Source of the DNA: Actinomycetes bacterium
GTDB taxonomy: Bacteria; Actinomycetota; Acidimicrobiia; Acidimicrobiales; Palsa-688
NCBI GenBank assembly: GCA_021798075.1
Contig: JAJZYO010000125.1
Span: 1 to 6,480 of the forward strand
Length of the DNA stretch: 6,480 nucleotides
Reading direction: 5' to 3'
Under the pieces are notes generated by a model. That model worked only from the letters and a program-made list of their open reading frames with translations, searched no databases and was not told where the DNA came from. Positions 1-6,063 of the stretch are shown here, piece by piece (the first letter of the stretch is position 1; each line of letters starts with the position of its first letter). The position numbers and the translations under genes were made by a program.

Positions 1-892
1 GCACTGCAGCCTCGACGGCCCTCGCGGCCAGGCTCCTAATGTGTTCAAACTGCTCGGCCCCCTCGGCCACCACGTCGAAGGTGCCGGTCGCCGCGGCTAC
101 CAGCGCGTCGCCGTCGAACGCCGTGTGGACGGGCTCGAGCGCCCTGGCGAGCCCGTCGTGACCGGCCTGGGCGAGCAGCAAGCACTGCAGCTTCGAGAGA
201 CGGGCATTTGTCACGATCACCCCGATCGTCGTGGCCTCGGTCGGGCCCGGCGAAGCCAAATGTCCCCGCGAAGCGGCGGCCGAACTAGGGGCCGCGACCC
301 AGCCTGGACCACTTATGTCCGGGCCTCTTATATCCAGGCCTCTTATATCGCCGTGGGCGTTGACCGCTACGAGGGCCGACACGATGAGGCCGCTATCGCG
401 CTCGGTTGCAGATCCGAGCCCGGCCGGCCGTACCCTGTCGGGCCGGTGCTTGCCGACCGTGGCGCCGGCACCGGCGCCGACCGCACCCCTCAGGAGTGCG
501 TCGCTGCTGGCGCCAGCACACGCGGCGTACCCCTCAGCGGCCCCGGGCCGGACGGTGCCGTCGCCGACCAAGAGGTCGAAAAGGACCATGCCGACGACGA
601 TCGGCACCGGCCCGGCTCGGGTCGGCCAGCCCACACCGGCCTCCTCGCACCAACGCATCACACCGTCGCACGCGGCCAACCCGAAAGCCGACCCTCCAGT
701 AAGCACAACGGCGTTAACCCGGTCGACGGTGCGGAGAGGGTCGAGCAGTGCCCACTCCCGCGTCCCGGGCGCCGCGCCGCGCACCTCTCCCGAGGCCACA
801 GTCCCGGTAGGCAGCAATACGACCGTGCAACCCGTGCGCGCACGGCTGTCCGTCCAGTGGCCGACCCTGACGCCAGGCACGTCGGTGATCAC
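1..892 (-). CDS. P1 family (MEROPS S58, DmpA/NylC-like) self-processing aminopeptidase/amidase, 3' end beyond window
   Basis: Reverse-strand translation gives 297 uninterrupted codons, running off the left edge near the expected C terminus. Seen: the family N terminus ITDVPGVRVGHWTD, then VNAVVLTGGSAFGL (about residues 55-68), GATVGK (143-148), VAVNAHGD (175-182) and TTIGVIVTNA (221-230). Family knowledge: these enzymes are made as one chain and cut themselves to expose a Thr or Ser nucleophile; members hydrolyse N-terminal amino acids, beta-peptides or nylon oligomers. Matching my recollection of NylC, the catalytic set is Lys148, Asn178, Thr221, Asp260 and Asp262; the Lys-Asn (30), Thr-Asp (39) and Thr-Asp (41) spacings agree. 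The residue before Thr221 is Ala220, where Asn or Gly is usual. Start: GTG at 890-892 is forced, because an in-frame TAG lies at 896-898, and AGGTG sits 8 nt upstream. The linker carries a triplicated DIRGx repeat. Substrate and compartment cannot be told from sequence; no signal peptide is seen. Confidence 0.93.
   Translation of the reverse strand, partial: MITDVPGVRVGHWTDSRARTGCTVVLLPTGTVASGEVRGAAPGTREWALLDPLRTVDRVNAVVLTGGSAFGLAACDGVMRWCEEAGVGWPTRAGPVPIVVGMVLFDLLVGDGTVRPGAAEGYAACAGASSDALLRGAVGAGAGATVGKHRPDRVRPAGLGSATERDSGLIVSALVAVNAHGDIRGLDIRGPDISGPGWVAAPSSAAASRGHLASPGPTEATTIGVIVTNARLSKLQCLLLAQAGHDGLARALEPVHTAFDGDALVAAATGTFDVVAEGAEQFEHIRSLAARAVEAAV
306..350 (-). repeat. Three tandem 15-bp repeats inside the S58 peptidase gene
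   Basis: Three consecutive 15-bp units (306-320, 321-335, 336-350) share the core CCNCTTATRTC on the plus strand. The second and third units differ only at their first and last bases; the first is more diverged. Read on the minus strand they encode DIRGL, DIRGP and DISGP (residues 182-196), in the linker between the VAVNAHGD strand and the nucleophile Thr221. The unit is a multiple of three, so copy changes keep the frame. The stretch is richer in A and T than its surroundings. Confidence 0.85.
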
Positions 893-927
893 GCGCTATA
901 CACCTGTCTGGCTGTGGCATCAGGCAT
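889..927 (-). other. Possible 12-codon leader ORF overlapping the S58 start
   Basis: An ATG at 925-927 opens a 12-codon frame (MPDATARQVYSA) ending in TGA at 889-891. That TGA shares two bases with the GTG start of the S58 gene (GTGA), the arrangement typical of translational coupling. Its last residues resemble the few residues that often precede ITDVPGV in this family, so it could instead be the original N terminus moved out of frame by two bases. It has no strong ribosome binding site of its own. Whether it is translated is unknown. Confidence 0.3.
901..905 (-). promoter_or_regulatory. Ribosome binding site deciding the GTG start of the S58 gene
   Basis: The minus strand reads AGGTG here, 8 nt before the GTG at 890-892. 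Since the in-frame TAG at 896-898 excludes any more upstream start, this site supports the GTG as the true initiation codon and argues against a broken N terminus. Confidence 0.55.
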
Positions 928-1080
928 TTTGGCCGAAATCCCAGCCAGGTCACGCGAACCGAGGTGTGACCATGGCGCCATTCCGATAACTATATGCCCG
1001 CCGCCAGCGCCGCTACGACGGCGTACACCTGCCCAACCGAAGGGTGGGGTGCGGTTTTCTAGGGACATCCCTGCACTTGT

Positions 1081-1113
1081 GCGAATGGCGCCGGCAGGCC
1101 TATGACCATTCGC
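1081..1113 (-). terminator. Inverted repeat just downstream of the amidohydrolase gene, possible terminator
   Basis: Perfect 8-bp arms (GCGAATGG at 1081-1088 and CCATTCGC at 1106-1113) flank a 17-nt GC-rich loop. The structure begins 12 nt after the amidohydrolase stop codon, as expected for a terminator or a 3'-stabilising hairpin. No T-run follows on the minus strand, so a classical intrinsic terminator is not shown; tail-less hairpins are commonly proposed in high-GC actinobacteria. Confidence 0.3.
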
Positions 1114-1125
1114 TCTTCGTCGGGG

Positions 1126-1965
1126 TTAGGGGGTGACCAGGGGCCCGTAACCGTCGGGGCGCCGGTCGCGGTAAAAAGCCCAGAGCTGGCGTACTTCCTC
1201 GATCATGCCGAGGTCGAGGTCGCGCACCACGACTTCGTCGTCGCTGTCCGAGGCTGGGAGCCCCACTTTTTGGCCGCGCGGGTCGACGAAGTACGAACTG
1301 CCGTAATAGTCGTTGTCCCCCAGAGGCTCGACCCCCACTCGGTTGATGGCACCGACGAAGTACTCGTTGGCGACGGCGGCAGCGGGCTGCTCCAGGTCCC
1401 AGAGGTAGGCGGACAGCCCACGGCTGGTGGCAGAAGGGTTGAAGACGATCTCGGCGCCGGCCAGGCCGAGCGCCCGCCACCCTTCTGGGAAGTGCCGGTC
1501 GTAGCAGATGTAAACCCCCACCTTGCAAACCGAGGTATCGAAAACGGGGTAGCCCAAGTTGCCCGGGCGGAAATAGTACTTCTCCCAGAACCCGCGCACC
1601 TGGGGTATATGGTTTTTACGGTACTTGCCGAGGAAACGGCCGTCGGCGTCGATGACGAGGGCGGTGTTGTAGTAAACGCCGGGCTGCTCCTCTTCATAGA
1701 TCGGGGCGATCACCACCATCTGGGTCTGGCGGGCGAGCTCGATCATTTTCTCGGTGGTCGGCCCCGGCACGGGCTCGGCGTAACTGTAGTACTCGGGCTC
1801 TTGCACCTGGCAGAAGTACGGCCCGTAGAAAAGCTCCTGGAAACACAGGATCTGGGCACCCTGCGAAGCCGCCTCGCGCGCCAGCGCGATGCTCGAGGAG
1901 ATCATGGACTCCTTGTCACCGGTCCACTTGGCCTGGACCAGCGCCGCTCTCACGACCTTCGCCAC
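1126..1965 (-). CDS. Beta-ureidopropionase-like N-carbamoyl amidohydrolase (nitrilase superfamily)
   Basis: The 279-residue protein has the carbon-nitrogen hydrolase fold with its Glu-Lys-Cys triad visible: Glu44 in CFQELFYGPYF, Lys117 in KYRKNHIP and Cys154 in VGVYICYDRHFPE. NLGYPVF, AEIVFNPSAT and AINRVGVE match the beta-ureidopropionase branch more closely than aliphatic nitrilases or NAD synthetase domains. Such enzymes hydrolyse N-carbamoyl-beta-alanine or N-carbamoyl-beta-aminoisobutyrate to the free beta-amino acid, CO2 and ammonia in the cytoplasm. No signal peptide or added domain is present, and the length is normal for short bacterial members. The start is GTG at 1963-1965, with AAAAGGAGG five bases upstream. 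It lies 75 bp after a class III aminotransferase able to take the product. N-carbamoylputrescine amidase (AguB) or a D-carbamoylase are alternatives; exact specificity is inferred from motif resemblance and the neighbour. Confidence 0.88.
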   Translation of the reverse strand: MAKVVRAALVQAKWTGDKESMISSSIALAREAASQGAQILCFQELFYGPYFCQVQEPEYYSYAEPVPGPTTEKMIELARQTQMVVIAPIYEEEQPGVYYNTALVIDADGRFLGKYRKNHIPQVRGFWEKYYFRPGNLGYPVFDTSVCKVGVYICYDRHFPEGWRALGLAGAEIVFNPSATSRGLSAYLWDLEQPAAAVANEYFVGAINRVGVEPLGDNDYYGSSYFVDPRGQKVGLPASDSDDEVVVRDLDLGMIEEVRQLWAFYRDRRPDGYGPLVTP

Positions 1966-1970
1966 CCGTT

Positions 1971-1979
1971 CCTCCTTTT
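1971..1979 (-). promoter_or_regulatory. Strong ribosome binding site of the amidohydrolase gene
   Basis: The minus strand reads AAAAGGAGG, near-perfect complementarity to the 16S rRNA 3' end, five bases before the GTG at 1963-1965. It settles the start, since no other start codon has a comparable site. Confidence 0.8.
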
Positions 1980-2040
1980 CTCGTTGTATTACCTGGGAAA
2001 GTTCCGCCTTTGTGGCCCGGCGGCGGTTATCAGTACCTGC

Positions 2041-3342
2041 CTAATGGCCCGCCCGCTCGACCGCTTCCACGGCCTCTATCAAGTGGCTGGCCCCCTGGTC
2101 CGCTACTTCTGCGCTCACGCTCATCGGGGGCGAGATGCGAAGCACGTTGCCGTACAACCCGCCTTTGCCGACAAGCACGCCACGCTCTTTTGCCGCCTGG
2201 AGCACCCGGTTGGCGATCTGGGGCGCGGGTGTCAGGGTACCCGCCTCGACCAGTTCCAGACCGAGCATGAGGCCCTTCCCCCTGACCTCGGCCACGATCT
2301 TGGACGAGGCCGTCGCTTGCGCGAGGCGCCGGTGTAACTGCTTGCCCACCGCCAGCGCGTTGGCCTGCAGTTCGTGCTCGAGTATGTAGTCGAGCGTCGC
2401 CAGTGCCCCCGAGGCGGCCAACGGGTTGCCGCCGAAAGTGGAGATCGAGTTGGGCCCGAGGGCGTCAACCACAGCCGCCCTCCCGACCACCCCGCCGATG
2501 GCCAAGCCGTTGCCGAGCCCCTTGGCCAACACGAGGAGGTCGGGCCGGACGCCGTGGGCCTGGTACCCCCAGAAGTGCTCGCCCGTACGCCCCCATCCGG
2601 TCTGCACCTCGTCGGACACATAAAGGATGCCGTACTCCGCCAGCACCTCCTGCAAGGCGCCGAAAAACCCGTCTGGCGGCACCACGAAGCCCCCGACGCC
2701 CTGGATGGGCTCTGCGATCAAGCAGGCCACGTCGCCGGCGGTGGTGGTCGCCAGTACCTCGCGCAGGTCCGCAGCCGCCGCCCGGCACATTTCCTTGTCG
2801 TCGAGGCCGGCGAAAATGCCCCGCAGGCGGTCGCCGTGGTGCAGCCAGCTGACCGACAGGGGCGCGAAAGACGACGGTGACCAGGCCCGGTTGCCCGTAA
2901 CCCCGACCGCGGCAAACGACCGCCCGTGGTAGCTGTTGCGCAGCGCCAGCACCTGGTTGGACTTGCGCGCCGCGCAGCACATCATCAAGGCCGCATCGAT
3001 CGCCTCCGTGCCGGAATTGACGAAAAACACCTTGGCGTCTGCGATCCCCGACAGCCCGGCGATGCGCTCGGCCAGCTCCACCATCGGGCGAATGAGGTAA
3101 AGCGTCGAGGTGTGCACCATCCGGCCCGCCTGCGCCCTCACCGCCTCGACGAACTCCTCGACCCCGTAGCCGATGCTCGTGGTCAGGATGCCGCCGAAGA
3201 AGTCGATGTACTCGTGACCCTCGGCGTCGGTCACGAAGCAGCCCTTGCCGCTCACCAGTTCGATGGGCTCGTCGTAATAAAGGGCCAACCACGAAGGCAG
3301 GACACGCCGGTGGCGTTCGGCCAGTTCTTTGTGTGCGCTCAT
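2041..3342 (-). CDS. Class III PLP aminotransferase, AGXT2-like (beta-alanine or 3-aminoisobutyrate:pyruvate type)
   Basis: The 433-residue protein is full length for fold-type I class III aminotransferases. Visible landmarks: NSGTEA (109-114, phosphate binding), YHGR (138-141), EPIQG (211-215), DEVQTGWGRTG (244-254, Asp244 binds the pyridine nitrogen), Lys274 in LAKGLGNG (Schiff base to PLP) and STFGGNP (301-307). GEHFWGYQAHGVRPD and STFGGNP resemble AGXT2 and (R)-3-amino-2-methylpropionate:pyruvate transaminases rather than ornithine or GABA enzymes. Such enzymes move the amino group of beta-alanine or 3-aminoisobutyrate to pyruvate or glyoxylate, leaving malonate semialdehyde or its methyl form. 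ATG at 3340-3342 follows AAGGAG at 8 nt spacing. The start lies 12 bp after the permease stop, so both are almost surely on one transcript. The downstream amidohydrolase would supply a beta-amino acid. Substrate is inferred from resemblance and context. Confidence 0.9.
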   Translation of the reverse strand: MSAHKELAERHRRVLPSWLALYYDEPIELVSGKGCFVTDAEGHEYIDFFGGILTTSIGYGVEEFVEAVRAQAGRMVHTSTLYLIRPMVELAERIAGLSGIADAKVFFVNSGTEAIDAALMMCCAARKSNQVLALRNSYHGRSFAAVGVTGNRAWSPSSFAPLSVSWLHHGDRLRGIFAGLDDKEMCRAAAADLREVLATTTAGDVACLIAEPIQGVGGFVVPPDGFFGALQEVLAEYGILYVSDEVQTGWGRTGEHFWGYQAHGVRPDLLVLAKGLGNGLAIGGVVGRAAVVDALGPNSISTFGGNPLAASGALATLDYILEHELQANALAVGKQLHRRLAQATASSKIVAEVRGKGLMLGLELVEAGTLTPAPQIANRVLQAAKERGVLVGKGGLYGNVLRISPPMSVSAEVADQGASHLIEAVEAVERAGH

Positions 3343-3350
3343 GTTGGATG

Positions 3351-3356
3351 CTCCTT
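3351..3356 (-). promoter_or_regulatory. Ribosome binding site overlapping the permease stop codon
   Basis: On the minus strand the permease ends in TAA at 3355-3357, and the AAGGAG of the aminotransferase begins with the last two bases of that stop (TAAGGAG), 8 nt before its ATG. A ribosome finishing the permease would sit over this site, so coupled translation of transporter and enzyme is likely. Confidence 0.8.
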
Positions 3357-4401
3357 AGATGATCTCTTCGCTCCGGCCCCTGCGGGAGAGCTGGGAGAAG
3401 GCGACAGCGAGTATCAGTGCCCCGCCGTAGAACACGTCCTGCACCCAGCTGCCTATCCCCAAGATGGCGAGCCCTGTCACGCCCGTCACCAAAAAGTAGG
3501 CAGCGATGATCGTGCCCCATGCGTTGAACCGACCGGGCAGGATCGTGGTCCCGCCCAGGTACGCCGAAGCGTAGGCGGGGAGCAGGAAATCGGCACCGGC
3601 GGTCGGGTTGGCGGCGCCCGAGGTCCCGGCAAAGAAGATGCCGGCCAGCGCAGCCAGGAACCCGGCCGCTACGAGCGACCCCACCCGCATCCGCTCCACC
3701 CGCACGCCGGAGAGGCGCGCCACCTCTCGCCCGCTCCCCACGAAGAGCAGCCTACGGCCGAGGGTCGTGTGCTCGAACACCCACCACACCACGACGCACA
3801 CCGCGACCGCGTAATAAAACTCGAGGGGCATGCCGAGAAAACGGTCGACGATCACGACGTTGTCGAGGCCGATCGAGATCCCTGCGTAGGTCTGGTCGTT
3901 GCTTATGAGCAAGGTGATGCCGAGCAGGAGTGTGCCCATGCCGAGGGTGACGATGAAGGGGTTGATCCGGAACACCAGCACGAAAAAGCCGTTTGCCAAC
4001 CCGACGAGGACGCCGATGGCCAGGGCCATGAACACGGTCGCCCAAATGTCGATACCGGCACCGCCGTTCAGACGGCCGATGATCATCGAAGACAGCGTGA
4101 GGGTGCCGGCCACCGAGAGGTCGTAGTCACCCGCGCGCAAGGGTATGAGGAGGCCAAGGGTGACGATAACGAGCACGGCCTCCGAGCCGAAGATGCTGCC
4201 GAAGGTCCCCACCGTAGGGAACGTGGCCGGGCGCATCAGCCCGAATATCAAGACCAGCACGCCCCACGCCAAAGGCACCGACGCGCGGCCGAGCCAGTCG
4301 CCGACGACCGCGTTGGGTTGGCGCGCCCGGGCCGGCGGCAGCCCGGCGGCACGCTCCCGCCCTGCCGGCCCCTCTTGTAGTTGTCGGACCTCCGCGGCCA
4401 T
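3355..4401 (-). CDS. ABC transporter permease, CUT2/RbsC-like (BPD_transp_2 family)
   Basis: The 348-residue protein has about 40 Arg/Pro-rich cytoplasmic residues, then roughly eight to ten hydrophobic segments (about 42-56, 72-88, 119-143, 149-166, 195-209, 240-260, 272-285, 294-312 and 320-336). Family landmarks are DYDLSVAGT (92-100, where ribose-type permeases have IDLSVG), INPFIVTLGM (146-155), a basic cytoplasmic loop GRRLLFVGSGREVARLSGV (215-233) that should contact the ATPase, and YLGGTTILPGR (281-291). It would form the membrane channel. Despite the family's sugar label, members also import nucleosides, autoinducer-2 and other small polar molecules, so the substrate is open. The ATG at 4399-4401 has GAGGAG five bases upstream. 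It lies 33 bp after the ATPase gene, in the usual receptor-ATPase-permease order. One permease gene is present, which fits a homodimeric channel. Confidence 0.92.
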   Translation of the reverse strand: MAAEVRQLQEGPAGRERAAGLPPARARQPNAVVGDWLGRASVPLAWGVLVLIFGLMRPATFPTVGTFGSIFGSEAVLVIVTLGLLIPLRAGDYDLSVAGTLTLSSMIIGRLNGGAGIDIWATVFMALAIGVLVGLANGFFVLVFRINPFIVTLGMGTLLLGITLLISNDQTYAGISIGLDNVVIVDRFLGMPLEFYYAVAVCVVVWWVFEHTTLGRRLLFVGSGREVARLSGVRVERMRVGSLVAAGFLAALAGIFFAGTSGAANPTAGADFLLPAYASAYLGGTTILPGRFNAWGTIIAAYFLVTGVTGLAILGIGSWVQDVFYGGALILAVAFSQLSRRGRSEEII

Positions 4402-4406
4402 CAGTG

Positions 4407-4412
4407 CTCCTC
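4407..4412 (-). promoter_or_regulatory. Ribosome binding site of the permease gene
   Basis: GAGGAG on the minus strand, five bases before the ATG at 4399-4401 and inside the 33-bp gap after the ATPase stop, supports that ATG as the start. Confidence 0.7.
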
Positions 4413-4434
4413 TACCCAGGCGCCGCTCACAGGC

Positions 4435-6063
4435 TTACGCCGGAGAACGGTAGGTCTCCTCGACAATGCGGTCCTCGTTGACCTCGGGCCCCGTCAGCTC
4501 CGCCGCCATCTTGCCGCGCTGGAGCACTAGCACCCGGTCGCACACCTCTTCGAGCTGGCTGGCGTCCGTCGACCCGCAGACGACGGGCGTGCCTTGCCGG
4601 GCGACGTCTCGTAGTTTCGCCAAGATGTCGTTGCGCGCACCGACGTCCACCCCCTGGGTCGGCTCGAGCAGCACCAAGACCCGCGGGCACGCCGCCATCG
4701 CCTTGGCGATGACGACTTTTTGTTGGTTGCCGCCGGAGAGCGACCCCAGGGGCAGCTCCGGGTCGGGCGGCACCACCCTGTACTCGCTGAGCAGGTTTGT
4801 CACCTCGTCCCGCAGCTCCCGACGGCGAAGAAGGCCGAGCGGGCCCCGGTGGCGCCCGAGAAGGCTGAGGGAGATGTTCTCCGAGACGGTCAACCTGGGT
4901 GAGCTCGCCTGGCGCTGCCGGTCCTGGGGCACGAACCCCATCCCCTCCTCGACGGCGCGGCGCGAGCTCCACGCCTGCAGGGGCCACCGCCGCCCCTCGA
5001 GCTCGAGCGTGCCCGCCCGGGCGGGCATAGCGCCGCCGAGCACCTGGCACACCTCGTCGTAGCCAGAACCGACGAGGCCGGTCAAGCCGAGGATCTCGCC
5101 CGCCCGGACGGCAAAGGAGAAGTCCATGACCTCCCGGCCACGCAAGTTGTCCACCGCGAGTGCTGACCCCACGCGACCGACGTCTTGCCTGGCCAGCTCG
5201 GAACGGTCCTGCAGGCGCCGCCCGATGATCAGCTCGATCAGGTCCCCCTCGGTCATCCCGGCGGTGGGACGGTCGGCTACGACCCGCCCGTCCCGCAGGA
5301 CGCTGACGTGGTCTGCCCACGCCAGGACCTCGTCGGGGAAGTGGGACACGAAGAGGACCCCGTGGTCCAATCCCACCACTTCGTCGACCACCGCCCGCAG
5401 CCGCCGGCGGGCCGCTTCGGGAAGCGAAGCGGTGGCCTCGTCGAGCACCAGCACACCCCGGCGCTCGCTTGACCCAGGCGCCGTCCGCAGCCCCTCGGCC
5501 GCCCGGACAATGGCCACCATGGCACGCTCGGCTGCGGGCAGCGAACCGATAGGGCGCCTCGGGTCGACCTCCACCCCGAACGAAGCCAGCAGCGCGGCAG
5601 CCTTGGCGTGTTCCCGCTGCCAGCGCAGGCCCAGGCGGCGCTCCGCGGCGAAGCGGTCGACGAAAAGGTTTTCGGTGACGGACAGCTCCGGCACGATACC
5701 CAGGTCCTGGTGCACGAAGCGGAGCCCAAGCTGGCGGCTGTGCACGCCGGCCAAGCCACCTGTGACGACCGCGTCACCTACGACGATGCGCCCACCTGGG
5801 CCCGGGGCGTGGTAGCCGGCCAGGATCTTGACGAGGGTGGACTTGCCGGACCCGTTTTCGCCGACCAGGCCGTGGACCTGGCCGCCCAACACCGTGAGTG
5901 AGACATTGTCCAAGGCCTGGGTGCTGCCGAACGCCTTGGACAGGTCCTCGACTTGGAGGAGGGTGGCGCCGGGAGCCCGGCCAGCATTGGTGGCTCGGGC
6001 CGGCAGCGCCGAGCAGAGCTCGCCCGATCGCAGCTCGCTCGGGGTCAGCTCGCCAGGCCCCAC
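4435..6063 (-). CDS. Two-domain ABC transporter ATPase, CUT2/RbsA-like, with a degenerate second site
   Basis: About 542 residues with two fused nucleotide-binding domains, close to the usual 500 or so for RbsA/MglA-type proteins. Domain 1 has Walker A GENGSGKST (68-76), a Q-loop at Gln119, a weak signature LPAAERAMVA (175-184), Walker B LVLDEAT (205-211) and H-loop His241. Domain 2 has only GLVGSGYDEV (329-338) in place of Walker A, a full signature LSGGNQQKV (442-450) and VLVLLEPTQG (462-471), with Leu466 where the Walker B Asp normally sits. It energises the permease in the cytoplasm. The frame stays open upstream to 6240, but the receptor gene occupies that stretch. The GTG at 6061-6063 is the only plausible start codon near the conserved LLQVEDLSKAFG; it leaves about 34 extra N-terminal residues and overlaps the receptor gene by 19 bp. 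Its ribosome binding site is weak, so the start is uncertain. Confidence 0.9.
   Translation of the reverse strand: MGPGELTPSELRSGELCSALPARATNAGRAPGATLLQVEDLSKAFGSTQALDNVSLTVLGGQVHGLVGENGSGKSTLVKILAGYHAPGPGGRIVVGDAVVTGGLAGVHSRQLGLRFVHQDLGIVPELSVTENLFVDRFAAERRLGLRWQREHAKAAALLASFGVEVDPRRPIGSLPAAERAMVAIVRAAEGLRTAPGSSERRGVLVLDEATASLPEAARRRLRAVVDEVVGLDHGVLFVSHFPDEVLAWADHVSVLRDGRVVADRPTAGMTEGDLIELIIGRRLQDRSELARQDVGRVGSALAVDNLRGREVMDFSFAVRAGEILGLTGLVGSGYDEVCQVLGGAMPARAGTLELEGRRWPLQAWSSRRAVEEGMGFVPQDRQRQASSPRLTVSENISLSLLGRHRGPLGLLRRRELRDEVTNLLSEYRVVPPDPELPLGSLSGGNQQKVVIAKAMAACPRVLVLLEPTQGVDVGARNDILAKLRDVARQGTPVVCGSTDASQLEEVCDRVLVLQRGKMAAELTGPEVNEDRIVEETYRSPA

Larger units (their letters stand above)
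893..1125 (-). promoter_or_regulatory. Intergenic region upstream of the S58 gene, likely holding its promoter
   Basis: This 233-bp gap lies between the amidohydrolase stop (TAA at 1126-1128) and the S58 start and is the longest gene-free stretch in the window. On the minus strand it holds, in order, a hairpin (1081-1113), a small inverted repeat AGGGANNTCCCT (1061-1072), an AT-rich TATAGT at 989-994 resembling a -10 box, and the 10-bp palindrome ATGGCGCCAT (972-981). No convincing -35 element lies 16-18 bp above the TATAGT. The size of the gap next to the tight spacing of the upstream genes suggests the S58 gene has its own transcription start; this is inference. Confidence 0.35.

Noticed and set aside
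989..994. TATAGT as a firm promoter -10 box
   Set aside because: No recognisable -35 hexamer at the right distance. It is mentioned only as a possibility within the intergenic region.
1061..1072. Small inverted repeat AGGGANNTCCCT as a terminator
   Set aside because: Arms are only five bases with a two-base loop, and no T-run follows on the minus strand.
41..1105. Long plus-strand open frames over the left end (41-1105 and 231-989)
   Set aside because: Both are antisense to the S58 gene, whose minus-strand translation carries all family motifs. The plus frames give Arg/Pro-rich sequence without recognisable motifs.
2465..3520. A minus-strand frame bridging permease and aminotransferase
   Set aside because: It is an out-of-frame reading of two well-supported genes, with Arg/Gly-rich composition and no motifs.
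1102..4380. Long plus-strand open frames opposite the enzyme and permease genes (1102-2337, 2374-2880 and 2926-4380)
   Set aside because: High-GC coding DNA leaves the opposite strand open. The products have no family motifs and lie fully antisense to well-supported genes.
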